A stretch of DNA of 64,000 nucleotides from JBHJGM01 sp964405825 (GTDB taxonomy: Bacteria; Verrucomicrobiota; Verrucomicrobiia; Opitutales; JBHJGM01), in the NCBI GenBank assembly GCA_964405825.1, contig CAYOPI010000006.1, positions 1-64,000 on the forward strand, read 5' to 3'. The notes below the pieces were generated by a model that did no database searches, was not told where the DNA came from, and was given only the letters and a program-made list of their open reading frames with translations. Position numbers and translations under genes: made by a program. Each line of letters starts with the position of its first letter. The stretch's first letter is position 1. This document shows positions 63,601 through 64,000 of this stretch, piece by piece.

Positions 63601-64000
63601 TACGGCGGCCTCGACCATGTCCTGGCCTCGGGCGAAGATGTGAACATTCTTGTGCTGGATACGGAGGTGTATTCCAACACCGGCGGGCAGCAGTCCAAGT
63701 CCACTCCGCTGGGAGCAGTTGCTAAGTTTGCCGCCGCCGGCAAGGCGCGCCCGAAGAAGGATTTGGGACGGATCGCGATGGGCTACGGCAACGTCTATGT
63801 GGCCAGCATTGCGATGGGGGCCAAGGACACCCAGACGGTCAACGCGCTGGCCGAAGCCGAAAGTTTCCGCGGGCCTTCGCTGGTCATCGCCTACAGCCAC
63901 TGCATCGCCCACGGCTTCAATCTGGGCTTTGGCATGGAGCAGCAAAAGCGCGCGATGCAGACAGGCTACTGGCCGCTGTACCGCTACGACCCGCGGCGCG
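60664..64000 (+). CDS. nifJ: Pyruvate:ferredoxin (flavodoxin) oxidoreductase, partial at window end
   Basis: About 1112 codons of a single-chain enzyme that usually has about 1190; the 3' end lies beyond the window. Domain order is normal: the pyruvate-binding domain (AYKLSELVAMYPITPSSPMA), transketolase-like domain II, the gamma domain (FYGLGSDGTVGANKNTIKII), the two 4Fe-4S ferredoxin domain (CIQCNKCALVCP, CTGCTLCVHVCP), then the TPP domain (GACAGCGE-type segment, GDGWAYDIGYGGLDH, NTGGQQSKSTPLGA). It converts pyruvate and CoA to acetyl-CoA and CO2 with reduction of ferredoxin or flavodoxin. No Shine-Dalgarno sequence is visible. Confidence 0.95.
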   Translation, partial: MYSKSLTVKDANEAAAQVAYKLSELVAMYPITPSSPMAEHCDAWSAAGQSNLWGTVPQIAQLQSEGGVAGAVHGALQAGALTTTFTASQGLLLMLPNMYKIAGELTPFCMHVTARSLATHALSIFGDHSDVMCARMTGFGFLASNSVQEAHDLAAIAHAATLEARIPLIHFFDGFRTSHEVNAYTPLTDAHLKELISAEAITAFRERALDPNHPVIRGTAQNPDVFFQCREAANPYFEQATEVIEAVMARFAKLTGRAYRPFEYVGDPEAERVIVAIGSGTETCELVAQHLNESGGKTGLVKVRLYRPFSAQKLAEALPASVRRVAVLDRTKEPGAVGEPLYQDVVTALMETGRLGEVTVTGGRYGLGSKEFNPAMAKAVYDSLAEENPRRHFTVGIEDDVSRLSLPVDEDFRIEDPDAIRAVFYGLGSDGTVGANKNTIKIIGECTDYHAQAYFVYDSKKSGALTVSHLRFGPNPIRAPYLIEQANFVGCHQWQFIEKIDVAESVAEGGVLLLNAVFAPDKLWEHLPRNAQQTILERKLRVYAIDAYKVAREAGMGGRINTVMQTAFFALSGVLPADEAIAQIKQAIEKTYGKRGPEIVKRNCAAVDQTLANLCEVPVPAEVTSDWNAAPTLLPDSAPEFIRTVTAELMAGKGDRLPVSAFPADGTWPSGTAKWEKRSIAQEVPVWDPSICIQCNKCALVCPHAAIRAKFYDEDALKDAPEDWQSVKFRSREVAGKFFTIQVAPEDCTGCTLCVHVCPSKDKHNPRHKAIDMTALIEVREREQRKFTYFEQITPPDRTSLSMDVKGTQFRQPLFEYSGACAGCGETPYIKLLTQLVGDRLLIANATGCSSIYGGNLPTTPYTMDHRGRGPAWSNSLFEDNAEFGLGMRLAADKRLGMAFEKLEALAQGLDADLVQALKGNPQVTEAQVQAQREYVERLKPALASLPDGGAQALLANIDDLVRKSVWVVGGDGWAYDIGYGGLDHVLASGEDVNILVLDTEVYSNTGGQQSKSTPLGAVAKFAAAGKARPKKDLGRIAMGYGNVYVASIAMGAKDTQTVNALAEAESFRGPSLVIAYSHCIAHGFNLGFGMEQQKRAMQTGYWPLYRYDPRR

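Overview
The window looks like a contiguous stretch of chromosome from a high-GC, Gram-negative, aerobic member of the Verrucomicrobiota, most probably class Opitutae. The lineage is inferred from several features together: a PEP-CTERM protein, a ccoN-ccoO fusion, a PilM-N-O-P-Q operon with a very long acidic PilQ, a COX24/bS22-type mini ribosomal protein near rpsT, and a periplasmic propeller protein with the weak C-terminal module common in this phylum. Gram-negative envelope genes (LptG, LpxR-like, PilQ) agree. Many starts lack a clear Shine-Dalgarno sequence, so several N-termini rest on homology or signal peptides. I see no insertion sequence, prophage, CRISPR array or rRNA operon.

Layout. 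1-7.5 kb: tRNA-Asn, an exported propeller protein, an arsR-arsC pair, a zinc-ribbon/TPR membrane protein, an SDR oxidoreductase, an LpxR-like outer-membrane protein and an exported SAM-hydrolase-family protein. 7.8-14 kb: gltB-gltD glutamate synthase. 14-24.4 kb: DUF2332 protein, glutaredoxin, lipoprotein, membrane protein, thrH, a 3-hydroxyisobutyrate-dehydrogenase-like enzyme, a PurM-like protein, HPr, an SGNH hydrolase, a NarL-type response regulator, an RlmI-type methyltransferase and lptG. 24.4-34.1 kb: a sodium symporter with its small partner, mtaB, and the type IV pilus operon pilMNOPQ on the minus strand. 34.1-38.7 kb: an unexplained structured intergenic region, the 31-codon bS22/COX24 gene, a divergent RluA-like protein, rpsT, rnpB (RNase P RNA), a conserved unknown, a zinc-ribbon coiled-coil protein and aat. 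38.9-47.7 kb: PEP-CTERM protein, two small cytoplasmic proteins, accA, nadE, a phytanoyl-CoA-dioxygenase-like plus DUF4038 hydrolase pair, and a DusB-type enzyme. 48-56.5 kb: a complete cbb3 oxidase island (ccoS-like, ccoNO, ccoQ, mono-heme ccoP, ccoG, a small membrane protein, a TauE/SafE-like protein, ccoI). 56.5-64 kb: hrpA and pyruvate:ferredoxin oxidoreductase, cut by the window end.

How it fits together: the cco genes encode a high-affinity terminal oxidase with its copper-loading machinery, and pyruvate:ferredoxin oxidoreductase suggests low-oxygen or anaerobic pyruvate use as well. gltBD handles ammonia assimilation. pilMNOPQ provides the alignment complex and outer-membrane pore of a type IV pilus or related secretion machine.

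The most unusual architectural feature is that converging genes repeatedly end on a shared or abutting palindromic stop (CTAG twice, TTAA once, TGATCA once) with no room for a terminator. Elsewhere, intrinsic terminators sit directly against the start codon of the next same-strand gene. I found no clearly new multi-gene system. The best leads are the structured 34.2-34.3 kb segment, the dioxygenase/hydrolase pair, the exported SAM-hydrolase homologue and the compact stop/start architecture.
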